Of a DNA stretch of 64,000 nucleotides, positions 36,504 to 45,031 are shown piece after piece. Under the pieces are notes generated by a model. It ran no database searches. It was given only the letters and a program-made list of their open reading frames with translations, and was not told the origin of the DNA. This DNA comes from Noviherbaspirillum aerium (GTDB lineage Bacteria > Pseudomonadota > Gammaproteobacteria > Burkholderiales > Burkholderiaceae_D). The DNA is taken from positions 248,001-312,000 of the forward strand of contig NZ_VFAH01000004.1 of assembly GCF_008929045.1 (NCBI RefSeq), read 5' to 3'. Both the position numbers and the translations under genes were made by a program. How positions within the stretch are numbered: the stretch's first letter is position 1; each line of letters begins with the position of its first letter.

Positions 36504-37232
36504 ATGTTCCTACCTACCTTGCTCGCCACATCAGGATTGATGATCGTGCACCTTTTTTCCGGCAAGCTGCGCTTCCTTGAAGGCACTCCGCGCAGCATCT
36601 GGCTTTCCGCAGCGGGCGGCATATCGGTGTCATATGTATTCCTGCACATTCTCCCGGAACTCGCACGGGGCCAGTCCATCATCGAAGACGCCATCGCGAG
36701 CCCATTGCAGATTCTTGAGCATCACGCCTACCTGATCGCGCTTCTCGGCTTGATCGTGTTTTACGGCCTGGAGCGGATCGCAAAGGTCTCCCGTGCCCGT
36801 CAACGGCATGTCGATGGAAACGACCGTCCTTCCGCCGGCGTCTTCTGGTTGCATCTTGCATCCTTCCTTGTGTACAACGCCCTGGTGGGATACCTGCTGG
36901 TCAACGATGTGCAGTCCGCATCCGAACTTGGATTTTTCTTCTTTGCGATGGCCTTGCATTTTCTAGTGACCGACTATGGCCTGCGGGAACACTACAAGGA
37001 ACAATATGCAACCTTGGGGCGCTGGCTGCTTGCCGTTGCGGTACTGGCAGGCTGGATGGTCGGCTGCGTGATCGAGTTGCCGGAGCTCGCGAAGAGTCTG
37101 CTGGTGGCCGCGCTCGCCGGAGGCATCATTCTGAATGTGCTCAAGGAAGAGCTTCCAGAAGAGCGGCAAAGCCGATTCAGCGCCTTCCTGCTCGGAGCCT
37201 TGGCCTATGCGGCATTGTTGCTTGCGGTCTGA
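36504..37232 (+). CDS. Polytopic membrane protein, distantly ZIP-like
   Basis: The 242-residue protein has about seven predicted helices. ISVSYVFLHILPELARG and the C-terminal GGIILNVLKEELPEERQSRFSAFLLGAL resemble the helix with His/Glu metal ligands and the last helices of ZIP divalent-metal transporters. The ZIP relation is a motif-level judgement. The annotated ATG lies 4 bp after a GGTCAAACC stretch with no strong ribosome site. It follows repeat copy 2 directly. Confidence 0.7.
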   Translation: MFLPTLLATSGLMIVHLFSGKLRFLEGTPRSIWLSAAGGISVSYVFLHILPELARGQSIIEDAIASPLQILEHHAYLIALLGLIVFYGLERIAKVSRARQRHVDGNDRPSAGVFWLHLASFLVYNALVGYLLVNDVQSASELGFFFFAMALHFLVTDYGLREHYKEQYATLGRWLLAVAVLAGWMVGCVIELPELAKSLLVAALAGGIILNVLKEELPEERQSRFSAFLLGALAYAALLLAV

Positions 37233-37376
37233 CGTCGACGAGCAAAATCTCCTGGCCGCCACGAAATCTGCATGCCGCAGATGCCGGATCAGTCCATGGA
37301 CTTGACCGTTATCGAAAACACACGCGGCATCAAGCGCAGCTTGCCCCCTTCTGCTGCCGTGCAATCGCCGCCGGCA

Positions 37377-37409
37377 TTTAATTTACGCTTAATTAAAGCG
37401 CCATAGACT
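37377..37409 (+). promoter_or_regulatory. PmrA/QseB-type box with -10, ahead of the 37.6-kb secreted protein
   Basis: TTTAAT-TTACG-CTTAAT (37377-37393), 10 bp, TAGACT (37404-37409). The predicted start is near 37416, giving a leader of about 142 bp. Confidence 0.65.
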
Positions 37410-37557
37410 CAACGCCATGGACAACCCCTGATCCGGATGCACTGATCGCATAAACCTGGCTACGGCAGATAGAGATGCGTATGGTCTGGAGAAAACTGTC
37501 CTTGTTTCTCCGGCCATGCAGACAGCATGCGGATCATCCAAACATACGGAGGTCATC

Positions 37558-38346
37558 TTGAAGCTGAATACACAACACCACATTCTTGCGGCTTTGCTGA
37601 CGGCGGCCCTGGCGAGCGCCTACCCCATCGCGAATGCGCAAACGACCACCGGTCATACCGGTCCGGCAGCCACGTCCGGCAACACCGGCACATCAAGCCA
37701 GGCGGGAAAATCCAGCGTGCCGGCCGGATCGCGCGCCGATACCGCCGAGGATGACAAGGCGATCCAGAACCTGCGCGGGGCGGCGCAAGCCTTGCGCGAG
37801 TCGATTCAAACGCTCGCCCGCATGCCGGCCGGCGAAAAGCGCTCTGCCGCCATCAGGGAAGGGAATGAGGCACTGCTCCGCGTGCAAAGCGCCATGGCGG
37901 CACTGCCTCCGGAACTGCTGACGGCGAATGCCGATGAAAGCCATTACAAGAAATCGCTCGACAAAATGAAAACCGCCAGTGACCGCCTTTACTCGGCGGC
38001 GGATGCTCTCGCCAACCAGCCGCCGGGAAAAGCGCGCAATGACGCTGTTAAACAGATTAATCAAGCGCTGTTGCAGACCAACGAAGCGATGCTGACCGGC
38101 TTGCAGCTCCAGGCCGCCAGCGGCAAGTCGCAAACGACGGGCGGCACATCGAGCGGCGGCTCAGGAACGGCAGGCAACGCGGACAGCGGCAAATCGTCGA
38201 TGACGGGAAGCGCTGCGGTGACAGGCCGCCCGGGCGCCAACACCGTGGATCTGGGCGGGGCCGGCAGCAGCGGTGGCTCGGCGAGCAAGGGGAAGACCGA
38301 TACCGGCAGCCAGGGTTCTTCCGCCGGCTCGGGTTCGGCCAAATAG
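37558..38346 (+). CDS. Exported alanine/glutamine-rich helical protein with Gly-Ser tail
   Basis: The 262-residue protein uses TTG as start, chosen because GGAGG is five bases ahead and a signal peptide follows at once (HHILAALLTAALASAYPIANA-Q). The mature part has a helical region (QNLRGAAQALRESIQTLARM, LDKMKTASDRLYSAADALA) and a C-terminal 75-residue Gly/Ser/Thr tail that is likely disordered. No known domain is recognised. A PmrA/QseB-type box drives it. Probably periplasmic or cell-surface. Confidence 0.75.
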   Translation: MKLNTQHHILAALLTAALASAYPIANAQTTTGHTGPAATSGNTGTSSQAGKSSVPAGSRADTAEDDKAIQNLRGAAQALRESIQTLARMPAGEKRSAAIREGNEALLRVQSAMAALPPELLTANADESHYKKSLDKMKTASDRLYSAADALANQPPGKARNDAVKQINQALLQTNEAMLTGLQLQAASGKSQTTGGTSSGGSGTAGNADSGKSSMTGSAAVTGRPGANTVDLGGAGSSGGSASKGKTDTGSQGSSAGSGSAK

Positions 38347-38437
38347 TGGAACATCAACGCGCGGTTGTCTACAGTCGCTCGTCTGCCGCTCTTCTGATTT
38401 GCGCCGTGGTATAAGCGGCGCGTTCGCATTGTCGGAA

Positions 38438-38466
38438 GCGAAGATGCCAACGCGAGGCATCTTCGC
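38438..38466. terminator. Strong hairpin between convergent genes
   Basis: A perfect 11-bp stem, GCGAAGATGCC/GGCATCTTCGC with a 7-base loop, lies between the secreted-protein gene and the converging mscS-like gene. There is no T run, so termination is likely but not certain. Confidence 0.45.
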
Positions 38467-38536
38467 ACCGCCTTTCAGGCAGTTGCCACCGACAGTGCGC
38501 AAGACTGCATCCATCGACACTTCAGCGAAGGCATCA

Positions 38537-39538
38537 TCAGTGCTTCGGCCCGTCTGCACCGGAGCCTCCTCTCGGGCGTTCCCGACGTTCGGCCATGGCT
38601 GACAGGATCTTGCTGATGCGCGCCGGTTCCGGTGCGGCATTGCGGCCTGCCGGCCACCCTTCCCTCTGGCGTGCGCGGTCGCCGTCAGTTTCCTCGGTCT
38701 GGTCGTGGAACAGGATCTGCGTCGTCGGGAACGGCAGATCGACACCGCCTGCCATCAATGCGTTCTTGACTGCTTCCAATACCGCATCCCGTACATTCAG
38801 CACATCCATTTGCCGCGGCGGATGTACCCACCAGCGTACGCGGAGATTGACCGAACTCTCCGCAAGGTCGACGACAAGCACGTCAGGAGCGGGATCATCG
38901 AGCACATCTGGAATGCCCTTGATTGACTCCATGATGATTCGCTTGGCATTGGCGATATCGTCACCGTAACCGATGCCGATATCGTACTCAAGCCTGCGCT
39001 TCTCATAAGCGGTATTGACCGTTACCGCATTTGTGAACAGTTCCGAGTTGGGAATGACAATGCGCCGTCCATCATAGGTGCGCAGAAAAGTGGCGCGGGT
39101 TTCGATGTTTTCCACAGTTCCTTCAAAGGACGAAAGTATGATCTGGTCCCCGATGCGAAACGGCTGGGTCAGCAGGATCAGGATCCCTGCCAGGAAATTC
39201 TGCAGGATATCGCGAAACGCAAAGCCGATCGCCACGCTCGACAGGCCAAGAAGGTTGACCAGCTGCCCCGGCGTAAAGCCCGGTATGGCAATCACAAGGG
39301 CGATCAGCAGGCCGATGAAGATGCTGATGCCATAGCCAAGCCGCCCGAATACCATACCGAGATTGCGATGCTTGCGGTGGTTCTCGGAGAAGGTGCGTAT
39401 GGCTTTGCGCACGATCTGGCCGGCAGCCACAAACAAGACAAACACTGCGATGGCAATGGCGAAATGAGGAAGGCGTTCAATGAATCCATTTGCCATCGCC
39501 TGCACTGATTGTGTCGCTTCGGACCAATGGAAGTTCAT
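38537..39538 (-). CDS. Small-conductance mechanosensitive channel (MscS family)
   Basis: The 333-residue protein has three membrane helices; the pore-lining one is NLLGLSSVAIGFAFRDILQNFLAGILIL (core GFAFRDILQNFLAGI), followed by the beta domain FRIGDQIILSSFEGTVENIETRATFLRTYDGR (core FEGTVENIETR) and IVIPNSELFTNAV. It opens on hypo-osmotic shock. The Pro/Arg/Gly-rich C-terminus is extended. Start at 39538 by homology; the ribosome site is weak. A second mscS lies at 51-52 kb. It is preceded by the pentapeptide gene 105 bp upstream and may share its transcript. Confidence 0.93.
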   Translation of the reverse strand: MNFHWSEATQSVQAMANGFIERLPHFAIAIAVFVLFVAAGQIVRKAIRTFSENHRKHRNLGMVFGRLGYGISIFIGLLIALVIAIPGFTPGQLVNLLGLSSVAIGFAFRDILQNFLAGILILLTQPFRIGDQIILSSFEGTVENIETRATFLRTYDGRRIVIPNSELFTNAVTVNTAYEKRRLEYDIGIGYGDDIANAKRIIMESIKGIPDVLDDPAPDVLVVDLAESSVNLRVRWWVHPPRQMDVLNVRDAVLEAVKNALMAGGVDLPFPTTQILFHDQTEETDGDRARQREGWPAGRNAAPEPARISKILSAMAERRERPRGGSGADGPKH

Positions 39539-39643
39539 GCGTTTGCCCGTTCGTTGAAAAGTTCTGCACCGTCTTTCGCAATTCCTGCACAGCATCAGGA
39601 CAAGCGGAAAACATGTTTCCGGCTCGTCCAAATGGCGATTTGG

Positions 39644-40300
39644 TTAGCGCGGAGCCTGGCTCGGCGATGCGGGGCATCCAGTACATCCTGCCATATCGGC
39701 CCCCGTGAACGTCGCACCGTGCAATTTGGCTTTACTCAGGTTGGCATTGCGTAGCGTAGCGCGGGTGAAGTTCGCGCCTTCCAGATTTGCCCCTCTGAAG
39801 TCTGCACCGCTCAAGTTCGCCGAACGGAAATTGGCCCGTCGCGCATCCGCGCCCTCAAGCTTCGCGTCCCGCATTTCTGCGCCTGCAAGATCCACGCCGG
39901 CCATGACCGCATCCGTAAAATCTCCATTGGTTCCAATCAGGTTTTCGAAGTTGGCATTGCTCAGATTCGCCCCGCCAAGCATTGCATTTGTCAGATTGGC
40001 CGCCCTGAGATCGGCATTGCTCAGATTCGCCTTGCGCAGATTGGCGCGCGTAAGGTCCGCACGGGTCAGATTAGCCGCGGTCAGGACTGTGCCTGCCAGG
40101 TTTGCGCCCTCCATGTTTGAACCTGAAAACTGCGCATTCGATAAGTCGGCCTTGCTCAGGTCCACTGAATTCAGGTTCATATCGGCACATAGAGTGCCGG
40201 GACGAATCCGGCAGTTATTGATCACCGTCTTGTCTTGCGAGAACGCGGACGCTGCGCAGAAAAACGTCATTGCGAAGACCATACCGAATCTTTTTGTCAT
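39644..40300 (-). CDS. Exported pentapeptide-repeat protein
   Basis: The 218-residue protein has a signal peptide (FGMVFAMTFFCAASAFS-Q) and about 30 consecutive A(D/N)LXX pentapeptides (ADLSNAQFSGSNMEGANLAG and on), which fold as a right-handed four-sided beta helix. Two cysteines near the mature N-terminus and two at the C-terminus (GCTGC) may cap it. AAAGGAG precedes the ATG. A PmrA/QseB-type box lies 340 bp upstream. Role unknown. Confidence 0.92.
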   Translation of the reverse strand: MTKRFGMVFAMTFFCAASAFSQDKTVINNCRIRPGTLCADMNLNSVDLSKADLSNAQFSGSNMEGANLAGTVLTAANLTRADLTRANLRKANLSNADLRAANLTNAMLGGANLSNANFENLIGTNGDFTDAVMAGVDLAGAEMRDAKLEGADARRANFRSANLSGADFRGANLEGANFTRATLRNANLSKAKLHGATFTGADMAGCTGCPASPSQAPR

Positions 40301-40644
40301 GGTTGAACTCCTTTACTGAACGCCTTGCATGAACGCTCTTTTACGAATACGTAAGGCTTGACGGACCTTCCGAAGCAGAATACCGCTCCGCCACTCCTCC
40401 CGCCGTTTGTTTGAACACCGAAACACCTCTTCAACTTTTCGCGTCATGTACCAGGAAATGATTCAAGGAGCGGACTTCACGCGCCTGGAGTGGCATTCGG
40501 TTCCAGCGGCAACACTTGGCTGCCTATTCGGCTATCCGGCGATATAACGAGGCGTTGCGCCCGCCATGCCAAGTCATCACGCCTTATCTCATAAGCGCCT
40601 TATTCCAGCCTTGCTTGATCGGGTCAGAAAGAAAGCGCTCTAGC
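40301..40644. other. Long leader or intergenic stretch
   Basis: This would be an unusually long 5' leader of the pentapeptide gene if the box at 40645-40677 drives it. I see no gene or terminator in it. Confidence 0.45.
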
Positions 40645-40677
40645 AGCCTATAGAGCGAAACTTAAACGAAGATTAAG
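40645..40677 (-). promoter_or_regulatory. PmrA/QseB-type box with -10, facing the pentapeptide gene
   Basis: CTTAAT-CTTCG-TTTAAG (40677-40661), 10 bp, TAGGCT (40650-40645). The start is predicted near 40638. Confidence 0.55.
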
Positions 40678-40837
40678 TTTCGCATCCAGTCGAGTATGGA
40701 AGCAGCATCACCTCATCATGTACCGGACAAGTTTTCGTTAACCCATCATTGCCGATACACGACGGCATGAACAGTCGCTGTCTTGCGGACTCTCCAATTT
40801 CCATGTCTGCGATTGGTACAGGAACTGCGATGGTCGC

Positions 40838-40870
40838 CTTAATTTTGGCTTAATGAGGAATCACTATTCT
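40838..40870 (+). promoter_or_regulatory. PmrA/QseB-type box with -10, ahead of DUF326 gene
   Basis: CTTAAT-TTTGG-CTTAAT (40838-40854), 10 bp, TATTCT (40865-40870). The predicted start is near 40877, about 71 bp before the ATG. Divergent from the box at 40645-40677. Confidence 0.7.
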
Positions 40871-40947
40871 CTGAGGGGCGTCTCGCCACAATCACCTCGA
40901 TTTTCTGAATAGCGACCCTGGGTCTTTCCGATTCAAAGGAGCAAATC

Positions 40948-41325
40948 ATGACAAACCGGCAATTCCAGTCTTATATCGAGGCATGCTATGCCTGCGCTGC
41001 GGCATGTGACCGCTGCGCTGCAGCTTGTCTTCAGGAGCAGGACGTAAAAATGATGGCGCGTTGCATCGCGCTTGACATGGACTGTGCAGAGATCTGCCGC
41101 ATGTCAGCTGCATACATGGCACGCGGAAGCGAGATGGCATCAGCGCTTTGCCAGCTTTGCGCGGACGTGTGTGAAGCTTGCGGAGATGAATGCGGGCAGC
41201 ATCAGATGGGGCATTGCCAGGAATGCGCACAAGCATGCCGCAGTTGCGCCGGCGAGTGCAGGCGCATGGCCGGAGGATCCGGGCGACAGCAGCAGAACAT
41301 GGGGACCGGCGCTACGGCTCATTGA
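40948..41325 (+). CDS. DUF326 cysteine-rich four-helix bundle, probable copper-binding protein
   Basis: The 125-residue protein has about 18 cysteines in CxxxC and CxxC spacing: YIEACYACAAACDRCAAACL, MDCAEICRM, LCQLCADVCEACGDECGQH and CQECAQACRSCAGECRRM. This is the DUF326 pattern, related to copper storage proteins whose Cys-lined four-helix bundles hold Cu(I). No signal peptide, so cytosolic (Csp3-like) storage or detoxification is the likely role; metal identity is inference. AAAGGAGC is seven bases before the ATG. Confidence 0.92.
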   Translation: MTNRQFQSYIEACYACAAACDRCAAACLQEQDVKMMARCIALDMDCAEICRMSAAYMARGSEMASALCQLCADVCEACGDECGQHQMGHCQECAQACRSCAGECRRMAGGSGRQQQNMGTGATAH

Positions 41326-41337
41326 ACTTGCATAACG

Positions 41338-41395
41338 TGCGGGACAACGCATGTTGTTCCGCATAAGGACGCAGTTGTGCGGTCAGTTGTGCGGT
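41338..41395. repeat. Hairpin and 12-bp tandem duplication after DUF326
   Basis: TGCGGGACAAC pairs with GTTGTTCCGCA (41338-41363, loop GCAT, one G-T pair), possibly ending the DUF326 transcript. Just after it CAGTTGTGCGGT occurs twice in tandem (41372-41395). Confidence 0.5.
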
Positions 41396-41452
41396 CCTGA
41401 GAATGCGATAACCGCGAATATCCACTCCGGGCCCGATCAGCTGGTAGCCGCT

Positions 41453-42052
41453 TCAAACTTTACAAGAGATTCTTAGCGAAGAAAAATCGTCGAAGTAACC
41501 CATCTTCTTGCTGAGATCAGGGATCCTTTCGCCAGGACTGAATGAGGTTATTTGCTGTTTGAAATCCATATTGTCATAAACCGTCACTGCGGCGTTTTTG
41601 CCGACCTCGATGCTCCGCACCCGATTTTTCCAGTTGATGCCAAATGGGCCTAGCATGGTAGGCATCGACAAGGGACCGCTCAACGTAAGCGCACCGCCGC
41701 TGAAGTTGCGGTCATCATAGATGCGCGCCCAGCAGCCTGTCTTTACCGCTGGTTGCTGTTCCAGTGCTTCGGCAGGCATCAGGAGATAGGAAGACGACGA
41801 TCCTTCGGCGAGGCTTGCAGTCGGTAGAACACCGCGCGGCGATGCCGGCGTGCGCAGCGGAATATCTTCCTTGATGGTTTCTCTACGGGCCGAGGGTCCG
41901 ACACCCGTTTCAGCGAGGTTTATCCTCGCCTTTTCAAAAGTTTCCGGCTCTGCGGCATATACGCCGGCTGACCAGCCTGCGCTGAATAGCGAGGCGGCAG
42001 AAGCTAATGCCAGCCTGGAAAGCATGGTTCTACGCGTGTCTTGGATATACAT
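41453..42052 (-). CDS. Exported protein with C-terminal beta/gamma-crystallin-like domain
   Basis: The 199-residue protein has a signal peptide (LSRLALASAASLFSAGWSAGVYAAE). After a variable region, residues about 120-199 (CWARIYDDRNFSGGALTLSG, GINWKNRVRSIEVGKNAAVTVYDNMDFKQQ, FDDFSSLRI) show the repeated Y/F-x-D-x-x-F-x-G Greek-key pattern of beta/gamma-crystallin or peptidase-inhibitor-36 domains. It may bind Ca2+. AGGAGC is seven bases before the ATG at 42052. Driven by a PmrA/QseB-type box. Confidence 0.8.
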   Translation of the reverse strand: MYIQDTRRTMLSRLALASAASLFSAGWSAGVYAAEPETFEKARINLAETGVGPSARRETIKEDIPLRTPASPRGVLPTASLAEGSSSSYLLMPAEALEQQPAVKTGCWARIYDDRNFSGGALTLSGPLSMPTMLGPFGINWKNRVRSIEVGKNAAVTVYDNMDFKQQITSFSPGERIPDLSKKMGYFDDFSSLRISCKV

Positions 42053-42269
42053 GATCGCTCCTGCGTGATGCCCGCGGCGACCGCCCGGAACGGTCTCCCA
42101 TCTCACTGAATTTGTTGCGGCGATGGGCGGAATCGCCTCGTCTGGCGCGGCCGGGGCTTCTATACTCTTCTATCGGACCTGTCGCAGGGATTCCACCTCG
42201 TATGGGGATAGTGCCTTGAGACGTATGATGTTCCCTCCATACAGGCAATCAGTCATCCCGGCACTCAAG

Positions 42270-42302
42270 AGAATAAGGCAGCTGAATTAAGACAAAATTA
42301 AC
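42270..42302 (-). promoter_or_regulatory. PmrA/QseB-type box with -10, ahead of crystallin-like gene
   Basis: GTTAAT-TTTGT-CTTAAT (42302-42286), 10 bp, TATTCT (42275-42270). The predicted start is near 42263, leader about 211 bp. It lies 27 bp after the end of the sensor kinase gene. Confidence 0.65.
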
Positions 42303-42328
42303 AGGCTGTTTTCATGCCCATGCCTTGG

Positions 42329-43702
42329 TTACCCGGCATGATCGGCGTGCAGATTTCGTTGAGCGTTTCCGCTGGTGTGACGAGGAACGCCAGATCCCAG
42401 CCGCATGCAGACCCGTACATGCAAACCGCCCAGCACCGAGTCATCGAACTCGATTGTCGCCTGATGCTGCACGACGATATTCTTGACGATAGCCAGGCCC
42501 AAGCCATTGCCGCCTTGCGAAGTGCCCTGACCTCGATAAAATCGCCGGAATACCCGTTTCCGCTCGTCAGGAGGAATGCCCGGACCGCTGTCGTCAATCG
42601 TAAGACAGGCATGGTCTTCTTTCTTTTCTATTCTTGCTTGAACGCTTCCATTTTCGGGAGTGTATCGGATCGCATTGTCAATCAGATTGCGTATCAAGAT
42701 ATAGATTTGTCCGGTGTCACCTGGCACCGTCAATGCTTCCGGCGCTTCCAGGCCAAGATCGATGTTGCGGCTTTGAGCAAGGGAAAACAGATCCGCGATC
42801 ACCCTGCGCATCATTTCGACAACATCGACAGGCACTTCCTGATAGGTCGCTTCGCTGTATTCCGTACGGGCGGCGGTGAGCAGCTGTTCAATCATGCGGC
42901 TTGCCCGGTCCACCCCTTCGTTCAGGTTGCGCAGCGCAACCTTCTTTTCCACCTCATCCTTGGCGCTTTCAAGAAGGTGAAGTTGTATCTTCAGCGCGGT
43001 TAAAGGCGATCTGAGTTCATGCGCGGCATCGGCGACAAACGCCCTTTGTCCAGCGAAAGCCTCTTTGAGCTTGGTGAGAAGCGCATTGAGTGCATGCACG
43101 ACAGGAATGATCTCGCTGGGAAGCCCTTCCTCGGAAACAGGATTGAGCGATCGCGCTCCCCGGGAGGTCACCTCCCTTTCCAGACGTCCTAGCGGGCGCA
43201 GCGCCTTTCCGACGGTGAGCCATACAAGCAGCGCCATCAACGGCGCAAATGCAATCAGCGGACGCAGACTGTGGAAGGCCGCGCTGGCGGCCAAGTCATG
43301 CCGGATCTGATAGGGTTGGGCAACCTGAATGATGCGGTCGCGGCCCTTCATGCTGTAGACACGCCATTGCTGCGGCCCTGCTTGCACGTTTTCAAACCCC
43401 ATCTTTACTTGTGCCGGCAAAGGAAGCCCGGGATGCGAGGCGTAAAGCACATTGCCGTTGATCGTCCAGATCTGAACGATGACGTCATTCTTTTCATCGT
43501 CGATGAAATCCGGTTGCCAGTCGTCGACCATGCCCTGATCACGCAGGGAGAGCGCTGTCTGGCGCAGCTGGTAATCGAACAGGCGCTTGCTCTGCTCGAG
43601 CGTTTCGTTATACGCAAGAACTCCTATGGCACCCGCAGTTGCCATGGCGGCGAGTATCAGGAACAGAAAGAGTTGCGCGCGAAGCGAGGTCAGGAGCTGC
43701 AT
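42329..43702 (-). CDS. qseC: Sensor histidine kinase, QseC/PmrB-like
   Basis: The 457-residue inner-membrane kinase has helices at about 10-31 and 146-164 flanking a periplasmic sensor domain, then a HAMP-like linker, the H-box FVADAAHELRSPL with His228, NLIDNAIRYTPENGSV (N-box), DSGPGIPPDERKRVFRRFYRG (G1/F) and GNGLGLAIVKNI (G2). It phosphorylates the response regulator encoded just before it, with a 13-bp overlap. The signal is unknown; PmrB senses Fe3+ or acid and QseC catechols in enterics, but the sensor part here is not diagnostic. Confidence 0.93.
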   Translation of the reverse strand: MQLLTSLRAQLFLFLILAAMATAGAIGVLAYNETLEQSKRLFDYQLRQTALSLRDQGMVDDWQPDFIDDEKNDVIVQIWTINGNVLYASHPGLPLPAQVKMGFENVQAGPQQWRVYSMKGRDRIIQVAQPYQIRHDLAASAAFHSLRPLIAFAPLMALLVWLTVGKALRPLGRLEREVTSRGARSLNPVSEEGLPSEIIPVVHALNALLTKLKEAFAGQRAFVADAAHELRSPLTALKIQLHLLESAKDEVEKKVALRNLNEGVDRASRMIEQLLTAARTEYSEATYQEVPVDVVEMMRRVIADLFSLAQSRNIDLGLEAPEALTVPGDTGQIYILIRNLIDNAIRYTPENGSVQARIEKKEDHACLTIDDSGPGIPPDERKRVFRRFYRGQGTSQGGNGLGLAIVKNIVVQHQATIEFDDSVLGGLHVRVCMRLGSGVPRHTSGNAQRNLHADHAG

Positions 43703-44361
43703 TTCGGCTTCGGTATGAAATACCCCACTCCCCGCACATTCTTGATAAACTCGCTGCCCAACTTTCGCCGTATCGAGTGGATATGAACCTCCAGGGCATT
43801 GCTTTCCACTTCATCGCCCCAACCATACATCCGCTCTTCCAACTGTGCTTTCGATAGAATATTTCCGGGTCGCAGCATGAGAGCCTCTACAACGGCGTAC
43901 TCCTTTCCGGAAAGGTAAACCGGTTCGTCATCGCGCCAGATCTGCCTCGATGCCGGAGAGAGCCGTATGCCTTCAAGGGTGATGTCGGGTTCAGCTCTTC
44001 CGCTGCTACGGCGCAATGCCGACCTGATTCGAGCGCTCAGCTCCTCCATCTCGAATGGCTTCATGACATAGTCGTCCGCCCCTGCATCAAGACCCCTGAT
44101 GCGATCGTCAACCGCGTCCCTGGCGGTAACGACGATAACAGGAACACTATTCTTCTTCTGCCGTATATTTTCAAGGATTTCCAGACCATGCTTGCCGGGC
44201 AGCCCGAGATCCAGTAGAACCAGATCGAAATGCTCGGTGGATACCGCCGTTTCCACCATTCTCCCATCGCGTACCCAGTCCACGATATAGTTGTCCCGCA
44301 TGAGCGATGCCTTTACGCTTTCGCCGATCATTGCGTCGTCCTCGACGAGTAATACCCGCAT
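43690..44361 (-). CDS. qseB: OmpR-family response regulator, QseB/PmrA-like
   Basis: The 223-residue regulator has a receiver domain with Asp51 (LLDLGLPG), Lys101 (YVMKPFE) and Asp-Asp at 8-9, and a winged-helix output domain ending EVESNALEVHIHSIRRKLGSEFIKNVRGVGYF (core SNALEVHIHSIRRKLG), the QseB/PmrA recognition-helix type. The ATG at 44361 has GGAG seven bases upstream. A matching box lies ahead of this gene, so autoregulation is likely. It is the best candidate to bind all the CTTAAT-type boxes in the window. Confidence 0.94.
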   Translation of the reverse strand: MRVLLVEDDAMIGESVKASLMRDNYIVDWVRDGRMVETAVSTEHFDLVLLDLGLPGKHGLEILENIRQKKNSVPVIVVTARDAVDDRIRGLDAGADDYVMKPFEMEELSARIRSALRRSSGRAEPDITLEGIRLSPASRQIWRDDEPVYLSGKEYAVVEALMLRPGNILSKAQLEERMYGWGDEVESNALEVHIHSIRRKLGSEFIKNVRGVGYFIPKPKCSS

Positions 44362-45031
44362 AGTGGTCTCCACGGCATTCATATGAAACTGTAGCTTTTC
44401 GCCCATCTCGAATATTGGAGCTTTTTCCTACATCCAATGTTCCTTTCATTTGTTCCATCAGGCTGGAGCGATTGACACACTGGCCTTTCTCCAACGCCAG
44501 GTCACCATGCGCGACTACGGCGCCGTGGGCCTTATAGAGTTTCAATTTCATCTGGCCAACGGATAGACGCGAAGCTTCTTTTTTGCAAGGATTGCTTGAT
44601 CGCAGCCAGGTAACGAACTTGGTCCTGAGCATACTTTTATTTTCGTAATGCTTTATTAAGCGAGGCTTAAGAGTGTCGGGAAATATATCGCTGGAAATCA
44701 AAGGTTCTACGTTCCGTTGTCGGCAAAGCTGTGAAACTTGAAATTTTATCCCTGCGCTTTACAGCGTTTTCCATTCGACCGGCTTGACGATGCCGGAACA
44801 GTGGTCGCCGGTATTGCATCTTGCAGGAATGCCGAGTCCTGCTTGCCCACAGCGGGAGGCCGAGTTCGCCATGTCGCCTGACCACGCCTTCGCGCACAGA
44901 AAAATTTTCTCGGCCTTGCCCGGACTGTGCTTGATAAACTGCTGTTCGGTCCGGAGACGGATCCGCGCCTTTGGCGCTTATCAAACACGGCCTTCCTATT
45001 GCGCAGTGGCGTATCCGGTGTCCGTGTGGAT
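44362..45031. other. Intergenic region with the qseBC promoter
   Basis: This stretch between the response regulator and the dehalogenase holds the box at 44639-44671 and a leader of about 270 bp. No supported gene; the overlapping frames have no ribosome sites. Confidence 0.5.
44639..44671 (-). promoter_or_regulatory. PmrA/QseB-type box with -10, ahead of the response regulator
   Basis: CTTAAG-CCTCG-CTTAAT (44671-44655), 10 bp, GAAAAT (44644-44639, keeps A2 and T6). The predicted start is near 44632. Position implies autoregulation of qseBC. Confidence 0.65.
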
